A stretch of 64,000 nucleotides of DNA from 13-2-20CM-66-19 sp963824395 (GTDB lineage Bacteria > Pseudomonadota > Gammaproteobacteria > Steroidobacterales > Steroidobacteraceae): the NCBI GenBank assembly GCA_963824395.1, contig CAWGPF010000005.1:186001-250000 (forward strand), in the 5' to 3' direction. Position 1 is the stretch's first letter. Every line of letters starts with the position of its first letter. This document shows, in pieces, positions 9,284-17,444 of the stretch. Both the position numbers and the translations under genes were made by a program. The notes below the pieces were generated by a model. That model did not search any database. It had not been told where the DNA came from and saw only the letters and a list, made by a program, of their open reading frames with translations.

Positions 9284-10045
9284 TCAGAACTGCTCGTCCG
9301 GTCCCAAGTACCGCCACTTTCCCACCGGTAACCCTCCCAACGGTACGTTGCCGATACGGACGCGCTTCAGCCCGGTCACGGAAAGACCGACGAGCTCGCA
9401 CATGCGGCGGATCTGGCGCTTGCGGCCTTGGCGCAGCACGAAGCGCAACTGGTGTTCGTTCTGCCACGATACCTTGGCCGGCCGCAGCTTCACGCCATCG
9501 AGCGTCAGGCCGTGCTGCAGGCGCTTTATGCCGTCGGTGGAAGGGCGGCCTTCGACGCGCACGAGGTATTCCTTCTCGATCGAGGAGTCCTCGCCAATCA
9601 GCTGCTTCGCGATGCGTCCATCCTGGGTAAGTACCAGCAGTCCGGTAGAGTCGATGTCCAGTCGGCCGGCAGGGGCGAGCGCACGCAGTTGTGCCTGCCG
9701 GAACTTGATGGGCGAGGGGTCCGCCGCCCAACGATTCTCCGGACGGATCAGCACGATGGCGGGTTCATAGCCGTCTTCGGCCTGGCCGGAGACATAGCCC
9801 ACCGGCTTGTGCAGCAGTATCGTGACCTGTTCGCTCTGATACTCGCGCGCCGCCTGATCGAGCTCAATGCGTGCATCGGGTGACACGCGTACTCCGAGCG
9901 TGGCGACGATCTCGCCATCTACTTTCACCCAGCCGCTCGTGATCCAGCGATCCGCCTCGCGCCGTGAGCACAGACCGAGTTCGCTCATGCGCTTGGAGAG
10001 ACGCGGGTATTCCAGGCTTGTCGTAGATTTAGGAGAGCGTGTCAT
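9284..10045 (-). CDS. rluF: 23S rRNA pseudouridine synthase, RluF type
   Basis: RluF makes pseudouridine 2604 (and 2605) in 23S rRNA. The chosen start gives 254 residues: an S4 RNA-binding domain (RLSKRMSELGLCSRREADRWI, with the usual CSRREAD) followed by the RsuA/RluB/E/F catalytic domain. That domain holds the GRLDIDSTGLLVLT motif, whose aspartate is catalytic, and the late RQIRRMCELVG signature. In-frame starts further upstream (10162 or 10093) would add an N-terminus unlike the family. The start at 10045 also overlaps the stop of a short upstream frame as ATGA. RluF fits better than RluB/E because of the late GLKRVRIGNVPL pattern. Confidence 0.88.
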   Translation of the reverse strand: MTRSPKSTTSLEYPRLSKRMSELGLCSRREADRWITSGWVKVDGEIVATLGVRVSPDARIELDQAAREYQSEQVTILLHKPVGYVSGQAEDGYEPAIVLIRPENRWAADPSPIKFRQAQLRALAPAGRLDIDSTGLLVLTQDGRIAKQLIGEDSSIEKEYLVRVEGRPSTDGIKRLQHGLTLDGVKLRPAKVSWQNEHQLRFVLRQGRKRQIRRMCELVGLSVTGLKRVRIGNVPLGGLPVGKWRYLGPDEQF

Positions 10046-10275
10046 GAGCTGTCCCGTCTGCCGGCTTGCGGCCTGTGAGCTTGGGTCCGCCATGCCTGGG
10101 CACGGCAGATCTGGCAAAGGATAGACCGATTCGTCATGAACGAGCCCGGATGCTGGACCCACACAACGGTTTTCAACCAGCGCGGATAGAGACTCATCGT
10201 CTCGAGCATCGCGTCTTGCGCGACTGCGATGTCGATGCGCTCATTTGGCCTGACTGGAAGAACCCGCATGACCAT
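10042..10275 (-). CDS. Hypothetical 77-residue protein upstream of rluF
   Basis: This short frame ends in a 4-bp ATGA overlap with rluF, which argues for a real, coupled gene. The predicted protein has a mid-section LYPRWLKTVVWVQHPGSF and a CQIC pair near the C-terminus, and a basic tail. I do not recognise a family. The start is uncertain (ATG at 10275 or 10269). Its 5' end lies only about 45 bp from the left edge of the dusA-type island, so it may have lost part of its original upstream region. Confidence 0.3.
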   Translation of the reverse strand: MVMRVLPVRPNERIDIAVAQDAMLETMSLYPRWLKTVVWVQHPGSFMTNRSILCQICRAQAWRTQAHRPQAGRRDSS

Positions 10276-10320
10276 TACTGGTGATGTACGTCCGGATCGG
10301 CCGGGCGCCGATATCTAAAG

Positions 10321-10371
10321 TTGGATCGAAGAGTTGCAATGGCCCCGCTGATGGATTGGAGCGACGATCGC
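10321..10371 (+). repeat. Left attachment site: remnant of the dusA 5' coding region
   Basis: The core at 10345-10365 matches dusA 15489-15509 at 18 of 21 positions by eye, in the same orientation. In frame it reads MAPLMDWSDDRK followed by TAA, against VAPMMDWTDRHCR in DusA. This is what is expected for the displaced end of the target gene after site-specific integration. Confidence 0.75.
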
Positions 10372-10391
10372 AAATAATCTTCCACATCAGC

Positions 10392-10441
10392 AACTTGGAG
10401 TCGGTACAGAGGGCTTGTCTCCTTTACGTCTCCTCCAAGTT
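10392..10441 (+). repeat. 20-bp island repeat, copy 1, inside a 9-bp inverted repeat
   Basis: Positions 10414-10433 read CTTGTCTCCTTTACGTCTCC. Within the repeat TCTCC occurs twice, 11 bp apart. The copy is flanked by AACTTGGAG (10392-10400) and its exact reverse complement CTCCAAGTT (10433-10441). It begins 47 bp after the GACG of the dusA-like core. A recombinase arm site is the likely role. Confidence 0.65.
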
Positions 10442-10452
10442 CTATCGTTTCG

Positions 10453-11073
10453 TCATGAATTGGAAGAAACGGATCGAGTCGCCTTGATCCGGTCGGAGAT
10501 GTAGGCCCGCCGACCGGGCGATTTCACCAAGGCGTTGTATTCCTTCAGGCGCTGCCACTGGAATCTTTTCGGGATCGAAAGTTCGGGCAGCCTCGCAAAG
10601 ACACGCGATCTTCCAGGCGCCAGGTAGAACAGGTCAAAAAGTGCCTTCTCCGGCGTCGCAATCTTGGCATTGGATGCGGGTGCCAACTCGAAGCCCGTGA
10701 AGAGCGCTGGCGGGATGCGATGGAAAGAGAATGTGCCGAGCGGAGTCCGCAGACGCCTGGGCCGCGCTGGCGTGACCGCGTAGACAACTGATGGAATTTG
10801 TTCAATCAGCCCGTGATGGAACAGCGCCGATTGCAGAGAAATGTAAGCCGGGAAGGGCGCCTGAACAAGTTCGGGCAACGCAAGACGGTCGGTGGTTTTG
10901 TCCACCAGCCATCGACCGCGACTTAGATGGACGATCATGGTCTTGCTTGCGAGCCGCCGGAGGATCGCAGTCGCGTTGCTGATTGAGACCTGCAGCAGCG
11001 CGGCAACATCGCGCGTTTCGACGACTGGGGTCGCGAGGGTTTGCAGTCGCTGTAGGGCCTCGATCTGGGTCAT
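10453..11073 (-). CDS. AbiEi-family antitoxin, type IV toxin-antitoxin / abortive infection
   Basis: The 206-residue protein starts with a winged-helix region (RDVAALLQVSISNATAILRRL, about 23-43) as in transcriptionally autoregulating AbiEi antitoxins. An AbiEi-type C-terminal region follows (YISLQSALFHHGLIEQIP, then a segment with TPEKALFDLFYLAPGR, about 138-153). Known AbiEi proteins neutralise the nucleotidyltransferase toxin AbiEii without direct binding and repress their own promoter. The start overlaps the stop of the AbiEii gene by one base (TGATG). Here the antitoxin is the second gene of the pair, the reverse of the canonical order. It lies next to the left island boundary. Confidence 0.8.
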   Translation of the reverse strand: MTQIEALQRLQTLATPVVETRDVAALLQVSISNATAILRRLASKTMIVHLSRGRWLVDKTTDRLALPELVQAPFPAYISLQSALFHHGLIEQIPSVVYAVTPARPRRLRTPLGTFSFHRIPPALFTGFELAPASNAKIATPEKALFDLFYLAPGRSRVFARLPELSIPKRFQWQRLKEYNALVKSPGRRAYISDRIKATRSVSSNS

Positions 11074-11828
11074 CAGATCAACGCCTCTAGACCGTCAACG
11101 ACTTGTTCTTGCAGTTCGGCCCAGGCCTTTCGAGTTTTATAGTGCTCCTGGTATTCAGGCTCCAGAAACGCCAGGACTTGGCCGGCAAACGCTTCGTAGT
11201 CGACGGCCAGCGCATTGTCGATCGCGGTAGCCAGGCGAGTCGCTGCCGCAGGCGGTAATGCCTCCCTGGCCCCGCCCGCATCCAGCAGCAGTTTCAGATC
11301 GAACACGTCCCTCGATTGAACCTGCTCGCGCAAGGCCAATGCCAAAACCTTCTGCGCGAACGCCGTATGCACGGTGTAGTGCTGCACGATCACTGGATAG
11401 AGCCGGTATGTCTGAATGATCTCCGCATCCACGGGGTTCACCGACTTTTCGCCGGCCAGGCCACGCCGCGAGAATTCAATCTTTGTGGGCACTTCGGCAC
11501 CTGAGGTCGAAATGCGCAGGGACAACTTCCAGCGCTGCGTTGTACCGGTTTGCTTCGGTTGAGTCGATTTCGCCAGTTCGATGCCCTGCGTTCGCAGGGC
11601 CTGCGCGAACCCTGGTGCCTCAAGCAGGCGATTCACATTGTTCTGCAGGGTGCCGATGGCCATTGTATGGATGTCTAAATCCATGTCCTCGGAGTAGCGG
11701 ATGCTTTTGAGAAAGAACCGCAGATTGCAGCCGCCTTTGAGGACGTACAAGGCTTTGTCCACCCGCGCGCCGAAGGCCCGCAGGAATAGCAGGTGGAAAA
11801 CTTCAATAGTTTGGCGTTCATTCCACAT
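11073..11828 (-). CDS. AbiEii-family nucleotidyltransferase toxin
   Basis: The 251-residue protein belongs to the AbiEii/AbiGii nucleotidyltransferase family, whose members inhibit growth during phage infection. The signature is LKGGCNLRFFLKSIRYSED followed by MDLDI (about residues 29-52): the GG-x-N-LR loop, a serine and the acidic D-x-D metal site. A later conserved stretch, TVHTAFAQKVLALALREQVQSRDVFDL (residues about 153-179), contains the K and the RD-x-FDL typical of the family. No strong ribosome-binding site precedes the ATG at 11828. A palindrome lies 18-37 bp upstream. Confidence 0.82.
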   Translation of the reverse strand: MWNERQTIEVFHLLFLRAFGARVDKALYVLKGGCNLRFFLKSIRYSEDMDLDIHTMAIGTLQNNVNRLLEAPGFAQALRTQGIELAKSTQPKQTGTTQRWKLSLRISTSGAEVPTKIEFSRRGLAGEKSVNPVDAEIIQTYRLYPVIVQHYTVHTAFAQKVLALALREQVQSRDVFDLKLLLDAGGAREALPPAAATRLATAIDNALAVDYEAFAGQVLAFLEPEYQEHYKTRKAWAELQEQVVDGLEALI

Positions 11829-11845
11829 ACGTTCACATTACTAGC

Positions 11846-11884
11846 AATCGACGCATATGTCGATTACTCGTAATATGCATATGT
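11846..11884 (-). promoter_or_regulatory. Putative operator of the AbiE pair
   Basis: AATCGAC (11846-11852) and GTCGATT (11859-11865) form a perfect 7-bp inverted repeat around GCATAT. The octamer GCATATGT occurs at 11853-11860 and again at 11877-11884. AbiEi proteins repress their own promoter through inverted repeats, so this AT-rich palindromic stretch just upstream of the toxin start is the likely binding site. Confidence 0.5.
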
Positions 11885-12014
11885 GATGTATATCCCTCAT
11901 TCGGCCGCGGTTGCTGCACGGGCCGTCTCCATGAAGGCTTCCGGGTGATATCACCGCGCTCGAACAGGAGGTTCCACGCGTCTCACTTGCAACAGGCGCG
12001 CTTCGTTAGCTAGC

Positions 12015-12041
12015 TTGCCCTGATGCTGGATCGGAACGACG
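12015..12041 (+). repeat. Second, internal dusA-like attachment remnant
   Basis: The sequence reads LALMLDRND in frame, close to LMDWSD of the left site if one codon is inserted. GATCGGAACGACG matches GATTGGAGCGACG of the left copy at 11 of 13 bases, and both are followed by an AAA-TA-TCT stretch. The distance from GACG to the next 20-bp repeat is 47 bp in both copies. Confidence 0.5.
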
Positions 12042-12088
12042 CTGGAAAATATCTAGGCGGCTCCAGGGGTTATAGAATGTAAGGTTGG

Positions 12089-12108
12089 CTTGTCTCCTTT
12101 ACTTCTCC
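12089..12108 (+). repeat. 20-bp island repeat, copy 2
   Basis: CTTGTCTCCTTTACTTCTCC differs from copies 1 and 3 at one position (G to T). It lies 1,675 bp after copy 1, so copies 1 and 2 bracket the AbiE pair. The 353 bp between the AbiEii start and the next gene hold only the operator, the dusA-like remnant and this repeat. Confidence 0.65.
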
Positions 12109-12181
12109 TCGCCGGTAATTCCGTAGAACTCACTAGGTCCCGTTGTAGCATGGCTGCCAGGTCGAGCCTCGGAGGGATTGG

Positions 12182-12892
12182 GTGTCCTCAACCATGAGAG
12201 TTAGCCGAAGAGAGGTCGTGGCAGCCGAGGAGCGCGGCATCTTTGAGGAATTCGCGCGTAGTGCGGGGCTTGACGTCAACCGCGGCTCGATCAGCCAACC
12301 GGATCCGCCCGACATCCTCTGCGAAGTGCATGATCTCGGGAAGGTTGCGTTTGAACTTGTCTCGCTGGACTCGGGTGACGAGCTACGGCGCATGGGATAT
12401 TTTCAGCGGGTCGAGGAGTTTTGGGCAGAAGCGCTAAAAGGCGTCGCGCCTGAGGTCCTGAAGCGACACTCCAACGCGCAAATCAACGTCACCTTTCGCG
12501 GAGCCGCTTCACAAAACGACAGGCGGGCTGCTCTTGTCGGTCTTATTGCAGTGCTGGAAAATCTTGGGCCGGACGATGTGGGCGAGGTCTTCGGCGAGAT
12601 ACCCGCCGCACTAGAATCGGCCGACATTGTTCGAGTCCCGATCAGGGACGGCCCGGGAATTAGGGAATTCTCGGTGCACGCAATAAGGTTTGAGAACCCA
12701 GGTTGGGCTCCAGTTGGCATTGATCTCTCGCGAATCGACGCGAAGATCAAGAAATACGAGAAGGGATGGGACGTTCGCGCCGAATTGCTAGCGTACTCGC
12801 GATGGGGAATGCCCTTCAGCGATCAGATACACAACTGGAGAAGCCCAGCCCCATTACGCCACTCGCGCCGCCCGCCTCGGCAATTTCCGTGA
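12182..12892 (+). CDS. Hypothetical protein, possible PD-(D/E)XK nuclease fold, 3' end replaced
   Basis: A GTG start at 12182 follows GGAGGG with 5-nt spacing. The 236-residue product has PDPPDILCEV...VAFELV (about residues 40-60), a spacing reminiscent of the PD-(D/E)XK core, then a conserved-looking helical stretch and LLAYSRWGMPFSDQIHNW. After that point, about 12836, the composition changes to an arginine/proline-rich tail that looks antisense to the neighbouring gene. I infer that the original C-terminus was removed by a recombination junction. Function is not known; cargo nucleases of mobile elements are one possibility. Confidence 0.55.
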   Translation: MSSTMRVSRREVVAAEERGIFEEFARSAGLDVNRGSISQPDPPDILCEVHDLGKVAFELVSLDSGDELRRMGYFQRVEEFWAEALKGVAPEVLKRHSNAQINVTFRGAASQNDRRAALVGLIAVLENLGPDDVGEVFGEIPAALESADIVRVPIRDGPGIREFSVHAIRFENPGWAPVGIDLSRIDAKIKKYEKGWDVRAELLAYSRWGMPFSDQIHNWRSPAPLRHSRRPPRQFP

Positions 12893-13325
12893 CAAGTGCG
12901 CCTGTCTTTGGGTTCCATATTCGAATGATCTCGGATCCCGGAGCGCTTCTTTCATGGCCAACGGCCAAGAGCGTTCCAGCAGGGTTATAAACAATTGCAC
13001 GCCCACCGTCTGTTGGCAGCGGAAGCGCCAATGTTCTGACAATGCTCGGTCGATCGCGCCAACTCCAAATATGAACGTCAGGTCCGACGAGAGCCGCGTT
13101 GACAGCAATCTGCTCGCCGTCGGGGCTGAAGTCGAGGCCTCCTACGTCAAAGGATTCCCTAAACTCACTCACTCTCTTGGCCACTGGTCCCTTGTCGGGA
13201 TTCGCGCCAGAGGCGATAGGCACGACCTCGGTACTAGATGCCGAGGAGGCCCCACAACCCGCCAGCACCGCGGCGAGCGTCGCTAATAGGAATTGGCTAC
13301 GAAGCCGTCCAACCGCTGTCGTCAC
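12816..13325 (-). pseudogene. Truncated WD40/beta-propeller lipoprotein
   Basis: The GTG at 13325 follows GGAGA with 6-nt spacing. The N-terminus has a lipoprotein signal with lipobox LAGC. WD40-like blades follow: LDFSPDGEQIAVN, then VHIWSW, YNPAGTLLAVG, IIRIWNPKTG and GLGFS. The third blade is cut right after GLGFS, where SPDG would be expected, so only about two blades of a seven- or eight-blade propeller remain. The cut lies at about 12840, the same place where the convergent gene loses its own 3' end. Confidence 0.65.
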
Positions 13326-13538
13326 CGAGTTCTCCAGTATTGCTTTGCATGCCTAAGGTAGTGCCGGGCGTTGAGCACGTTACTTCATGTGAGTTCTGGC
13401 TGGCGCTGGGTCGAGTGTCGCACGGCGGTTCCTAAACGCGAGTTCACAATTGGGACCAGAATTAGTTGAGTGCAGGATAGCCTTTCGGCTGCTGTTTGAA
13501 CCAAGCCTGGTGCCGTAATCAGCCGTAGAACGGCATCG

Positions 13539-14276
13539 TTAACCGGTGGTCGCTTTCGGATTTCTCTCTATGCTATCGATCGCAGACTGCGCAGACCTTC
13601 TCACGTCCAAACTGTGATCTGAAAGACGTTCCCTCAGCGCAGGTAATGCGCTTTTTGCCGCAGGGCCGATGCCTCCGAGAGCGAAACAAACGTTGTTTCG
13701 TACGCCCTCACTGCTGTCGCTCAGTAGCGCTGCAAGTTTTGGCACGGCCTGTGAGGCGGCTGGGCCGATGTACCCAATATCCGACGCTGCTCCCCACCTT
13801 ACGTTTGGATCAGAATCGTCCAATGCTGCGATGAGCGCAGGCAGAGCAGCTAAAATGTCGATCTTTGGTGGGCGGCGATCATAAAACCACCAACCGCCAC
13901 CCAAGACGTCCAGAGCCAGGGTGGCATTCCGTCTAAGGCCGACATCGGGACTCTGAAGCGCTCGTGCCAGCGCGGGCACCGCGGAGGGCCCTAGTTCATA
14001 CAATTCGTCGTAAATTTGCCGCCTCTTGGCCTCTGCAGGCGGCGGCGCGGGCCGGGGGCATGGGCCCGCGCTGCTACAAAGCACGCTAATCGGGTCAGGG
14101 CTTATCCGCGGCGGTAAATCGCGCAACTGCGCGACAAGCGCGTCCGCTTCCGCGCCCGTCTTTTCCGGCTGTGGTGGGGCTGCGTACACCGCACACGAGA
14201 CGGCCAGAGCCAGCACCGCGGCGCACCCAGGAAATGTCCCAAAGTGAAGTGCGTGATGTTCAACGGGATTATCCAT
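13539..14276 (-). CDS. Secreted or periplasmic HEAT-repeat protein
   Basis: From the ATG at 14276 the product has 245 residues. This start is preferred over an in-frame one at 14318 because AGGAAGG sits 5 bases before it. A hydrophobic segment CAAVLALAVSCAVYA looks like a signal peptide. The body consists of HEAT/PBS-lyase-type repeats: SAVPALARALQSPDVGLRRNATLALD, then ALPALIAALDDSDPNVRWGAASD, QAVPKLAALLSDSSEGVRNNVCFAL and SALPALRERLSDHSLDVRRSAQSAI (each given in part here). Such repeats form protein-binding solenoids. No enzymatic motif is visible. It lies inside the island and its role is unknown. Confidence 0.7.
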   Translation of the reverse strand: MDNPVEHHALHFGTFPGCAAVLALAVSCAVYAAPPQPEKTGAEADALVAQLRDLPPRISPDPISVLCSSAGPCPRPAPPPAEAKRRQIYDELYELGPSAVPALARALQSPDVGLRRNATLALDVLGGGWWFYDRRPPKIDILAALPALIAALDDSDPNVRWGAASDIGYIGPAASQAVPKLAALLSDSSEGVRNNVCFALGGIGPAAKSALPALRERLSDHSLDVRRSAQSAIDSIERNPKATTG

Positions 14277-14326
14277 AGCGGCCTTCCTAGTACCTGATCG
14301 CGAATGCTTGAGGGTCATGCGATTCC

Positions 14327-14497
14327 TCAGCGTGCGGATGCCTGGCCGTCGTTGCGTGCATGCCTTGGCGGGCAGAAATAGTAAATGCCCATGAATACCG
14401 CGACAACGCCAAAAAAACTTAGCGTGTTAGGGTCAATCAAGGCGGGGTGGGAGATGGTTTTCCAGTCGCCCTTTGGTTCAAATATCCCGCGTGGCAA
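14327..14497 (-). pseudogene. Fragment of a membrane protein
   Basis: A frame ending at TGA 14329-14327 encodes DPNTLSFFGVVAVFMGIYYF, one convincing transmembrane helix, followed by a short polar tail CPPRHARN. Upstream it runs into the 5' end of the mobC-like gene and lacks a convincing start; a TTG at 14497 is the only candidate. It is most likely the 3' end of a gene cut at about 14480-14500. Confidence 0.3.
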
Positions 14498-14955
14498 ATC
14501 GTAGCACGCACCTCTCCACCTGGATCGACGAGGAACTTAAGCGAAAGTTCTCCGCGGTCGCCGCATCACGTGGGCTCTCTGAGTCGGCATTCCTGAAACA
14601 GCTGGTCGAGCGCACGCTCGTCGGAGTGAACCCTGAACTCGCACTCACGGGGGCGTCAGGTGCCGGGGCGAGAGGCGCGAGAATAACCATTCGCCTTCTC
14701 CCGGCTGACCGGACGCTGCTGCGGGAGCGTGCCGCCGCCCGTGGAATGCGTGCCGCGTCCTACGTTTCGACGCTCATCCGAGCACATCTTCGATTGCTGT
14801 CGCCGCTGCCAGATCGCGAGATCGAGGCCCTGCAGGGGATTGCTGTGCAGTTAGCTGCCATGGGGCGGAACGTCCGGACCATTGCCCTCACAGCGCCTTC
14901 AGCAGGCCTTACGCTGGAACACGGTGGCGGCCCCTGTGCCTTTGGCGCGCCTTGA
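14491..14955 (+). CDS. MobC-like plasmid mobilisation protein, C-terminus altered
   Basis: From the GTG at 14491 (a TTG at 14473 is the alternative) the protein starts MANRSTHLSTWIDEELKRKF, the usual opening of MobC relaxosome accessory proteins. It holds a ribbon-helix-helix-like region (FSAVAASRGLSESAFLKQLV) and then RITIRLLPADRTLLRERAAARGM and SYVSTLIRAHL. MobC proteins help a relaxase open oriT DNA. After MGRNVRTIA, where relatives continue with a helix, the sequence becomes a short unrelated tail, so the 3' end is probably truncated at about 14890-14925. No relaxase is present, so the module is not self-sufficient. Confidence 0.6.
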   Translation: MANRSTHLSTWIDEELKRKFSAVAASRGLSESAFLKQLVERTLVGVNPELALTGASGAGARGARITIRLLPADRTLLRERAAARGMRAASYVSTLIRAHLRLLSPLPDREIEALQGIAVQLAAMGRNVRTIALTAPSAGLTLEHGGGPCAFGAP

Positions 14956-15315
14956 GCGCACATGATCGATCAACTGAGCCGAGGTCAGGGTGAGGGCATT
15001 GAACTTGCCGAGCGCATTGCGCTCCAGGAACTGGAGATGAGCCTGCTTGCTGCGCTGCCACTTCGACACGGTCTCGAAATTGTCGATGTACCAGCGGATG
15101 AGCTCTGCGATCGTCGGCGCGCCTTCCTGGACGCGTATGAGCGCCGAAGGATCTTCAAGAGAGACTTCGCGGTGCTTGGCCCAGCTCAGGGCGGCGGAGC
15201 GGTGCGCGGACGGTCGGCTCTCGCGGTGCAGGATTTCACCGCCACGACGGATGCGGACGATCGCCGTGTAGCGCGTAGTTCCGTCGGTTTGCTTGCGAGT
15301 CTTGATCGTCGGCAT
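14899..15315 (-). pseudogene. Truncated dusA-type tyrosine recombinase (integrase)
   Basis: The 138-residue product begins with an AP2-like arm-binding domain (MPTIKTRKQTDGTTRYTAIV) and continues into the SAM-like core-binding domain (PTIAELIRWYIDNF...LTLTSAQLIDHVRSRR). It stops shortly after GTGAATV, where full-length relatives of about 330 residues go on to the catalytic R-H-R-Y domain. None of the catalytic residues is left, so it cannot recombine. It reads away from dusA, as in dusA-associated islands. The cut coincides with the altered 3' end of the convergent mobC-like gene. Confidence 0.8.
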
Positions 15316-15320
15316 GATGG

Positions 15321-15361
15321 GTCTCGGGGAGACATGACATTCTTGTCTCCTTTACGTCTCC
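15321..15361 (+). repeat. 20-bp island repeat, copy 3, with adjacent GTCTC palindrome
   Basis: Positions 15342-15361 repeat copy 1 exactly. Just before, GTCTC-GGG-GAGAC (15321-15333) is a palindrome using the same GTCTC word. The block lies between the integrase start and the dusA start and is probably both an arm site for the recombinase and the operator/promoter region of the integrase gene. Confidence 0.6.
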
Positions 15362-15385
15362 CCGGCAAACGCTAAACTGCCCCGA

Positions 15386-16471
<1,086 letters not shown>

Positions 16472-16524
16472 GGGAGGGGCTTTGTAGCGGCCGGGGGGCG
16501 CTTGCGTATAATCGTCCGCGCCTC

Positions 16525-17427
16525 ATGGGAAAAGACATCGAACTCGCCATACTGTTCGCCGACGTCGTGGGATCGACCCGGCTGTACGACATCATGGGAG
16601 ATCTGCGCGCCCGCGACATGGTGGCCATCTGCATCGACGTGATGCGCAGCGCCACCGAGCAGCGCCAGGGCACGGTCATCAAGACCATGGGCGATGAGGT
16701 CATGGCGACCTTCCCGAGTGCGGACGCTGCGCTGAACGCCGCCGCCCAGATGCAGCAGCAGATCTCAAGCCACGCCCAGCTCAAGGTCGACGGGCAGCCC
16801 GTGGCGATCCGCATCGGCTGTCACTTCGGACCGGTGATGCTCGAGAACCGCGACGTGTTCGGCGCCGCGGTGCATACGGCCAACCGCATGACGAGCCAGG
16901 CCAAGGCGGGTCAGATCGTGACCACGGCGGCCACGGTTGAGAAACTCTCCCCGGAGTGGCGCGCCGCCTGTCGCCAGATCGACATCGCGACCCTGAAGGG
17001 GCAGGGCAGCGAAGTCGCGCTCTACGAGGTGCTGTGGCAGACCGAGGATGTCACGAGCATGGTGCCCGGGATCGCCACCGAGGCGCGGCCGGCACGCGTC
17101 ATGCGTCTGCGCCTGCGCTGCCAGGACCGGGAGCTGGTGGTCGATGAGCGCCATTCGAGCATCACCATCGGGCGCGCCGAGGACAACGACGTGGTCGTCA
17201 AGGGCAGCCTCATCTCGCGCCTGCACGCCCGCATCGAGATCAACCGCAGCAAGTTCGTCCTCATCGACCAGAGCACCAACGGCACCTTCGTGCAGAGCGC
17301 GGATGGCGAGGAGTCCTTCGTGCGCCGTGACAGCCTGCAGATCAAGGGGCAGGGCATGATCGGTCTCGGACGACTGCCCGAGCAGGGCTCGCCGCAGACC
17401 ATCCGCTTTACCTGCGAAGATACCTGA
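16525..17427 (+). CDS. Class III nucleotidyl cyclase domain fused to an FHA domain
   Basis: Residues 1-170 form a class III cyclase domain. The metal-binding aspartates are D13 (LFADVVGST) and D57 (KTMGDEVM), and K53 is the purine-reading lysine typical of adenylate cyclases. The usual transition-state motif VN-x-A-x-R reads VHTANR (about 116-121): the arginine is kept but the asparagine is histidine. Residues about 190-300 are a forkhead-associated phosphothreonine-binding domain with ITIGRAEDNDVV, SRLHARIEI and STNGTF. No membrane segment is present. The gene follows dusA by 53 bp and converges on pckG. It may couple Ser/Thr phosphorylation to cyclic nucleotide signalling; catalytic activity is uncertain. 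Confidence 0.85.
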   Translation: MGKDIELAILFADVVGSTRLYDIMGDLRARDMVAICIDVMRSATEQRQGTVIKTMGDEVMATFPSADAALNAAAQMQQQISSHAQLKVDGQPVAIRIGCHFGPVMLENRDVFGAAVHTANRMTSQAKAGQIVTTAATVEKLSPEWRAACRQIDIATLKGQGSEVALYEVLWQTEDVTSMVPGIATEARPARVMRLRLRCQDRELVVDERHSSITIGRAEDNDVVVKGSLISRLHARIEINRSKFVLIDQSTNGTFVQSADGEESFVRRDSLQIKGQGMIGLGRLPEQGSPQTIRFTCEDT

Positions 17428-17444
17428 GCCGCGGCGTCGTCGCC

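Noticed and set aside
10414..15361. The 20-bp repeats as a CRISPR array
   Set aside because: Only three copies, 1.7 and 3.3 kb apart, with genes rather than spacers between them and no cas genes.
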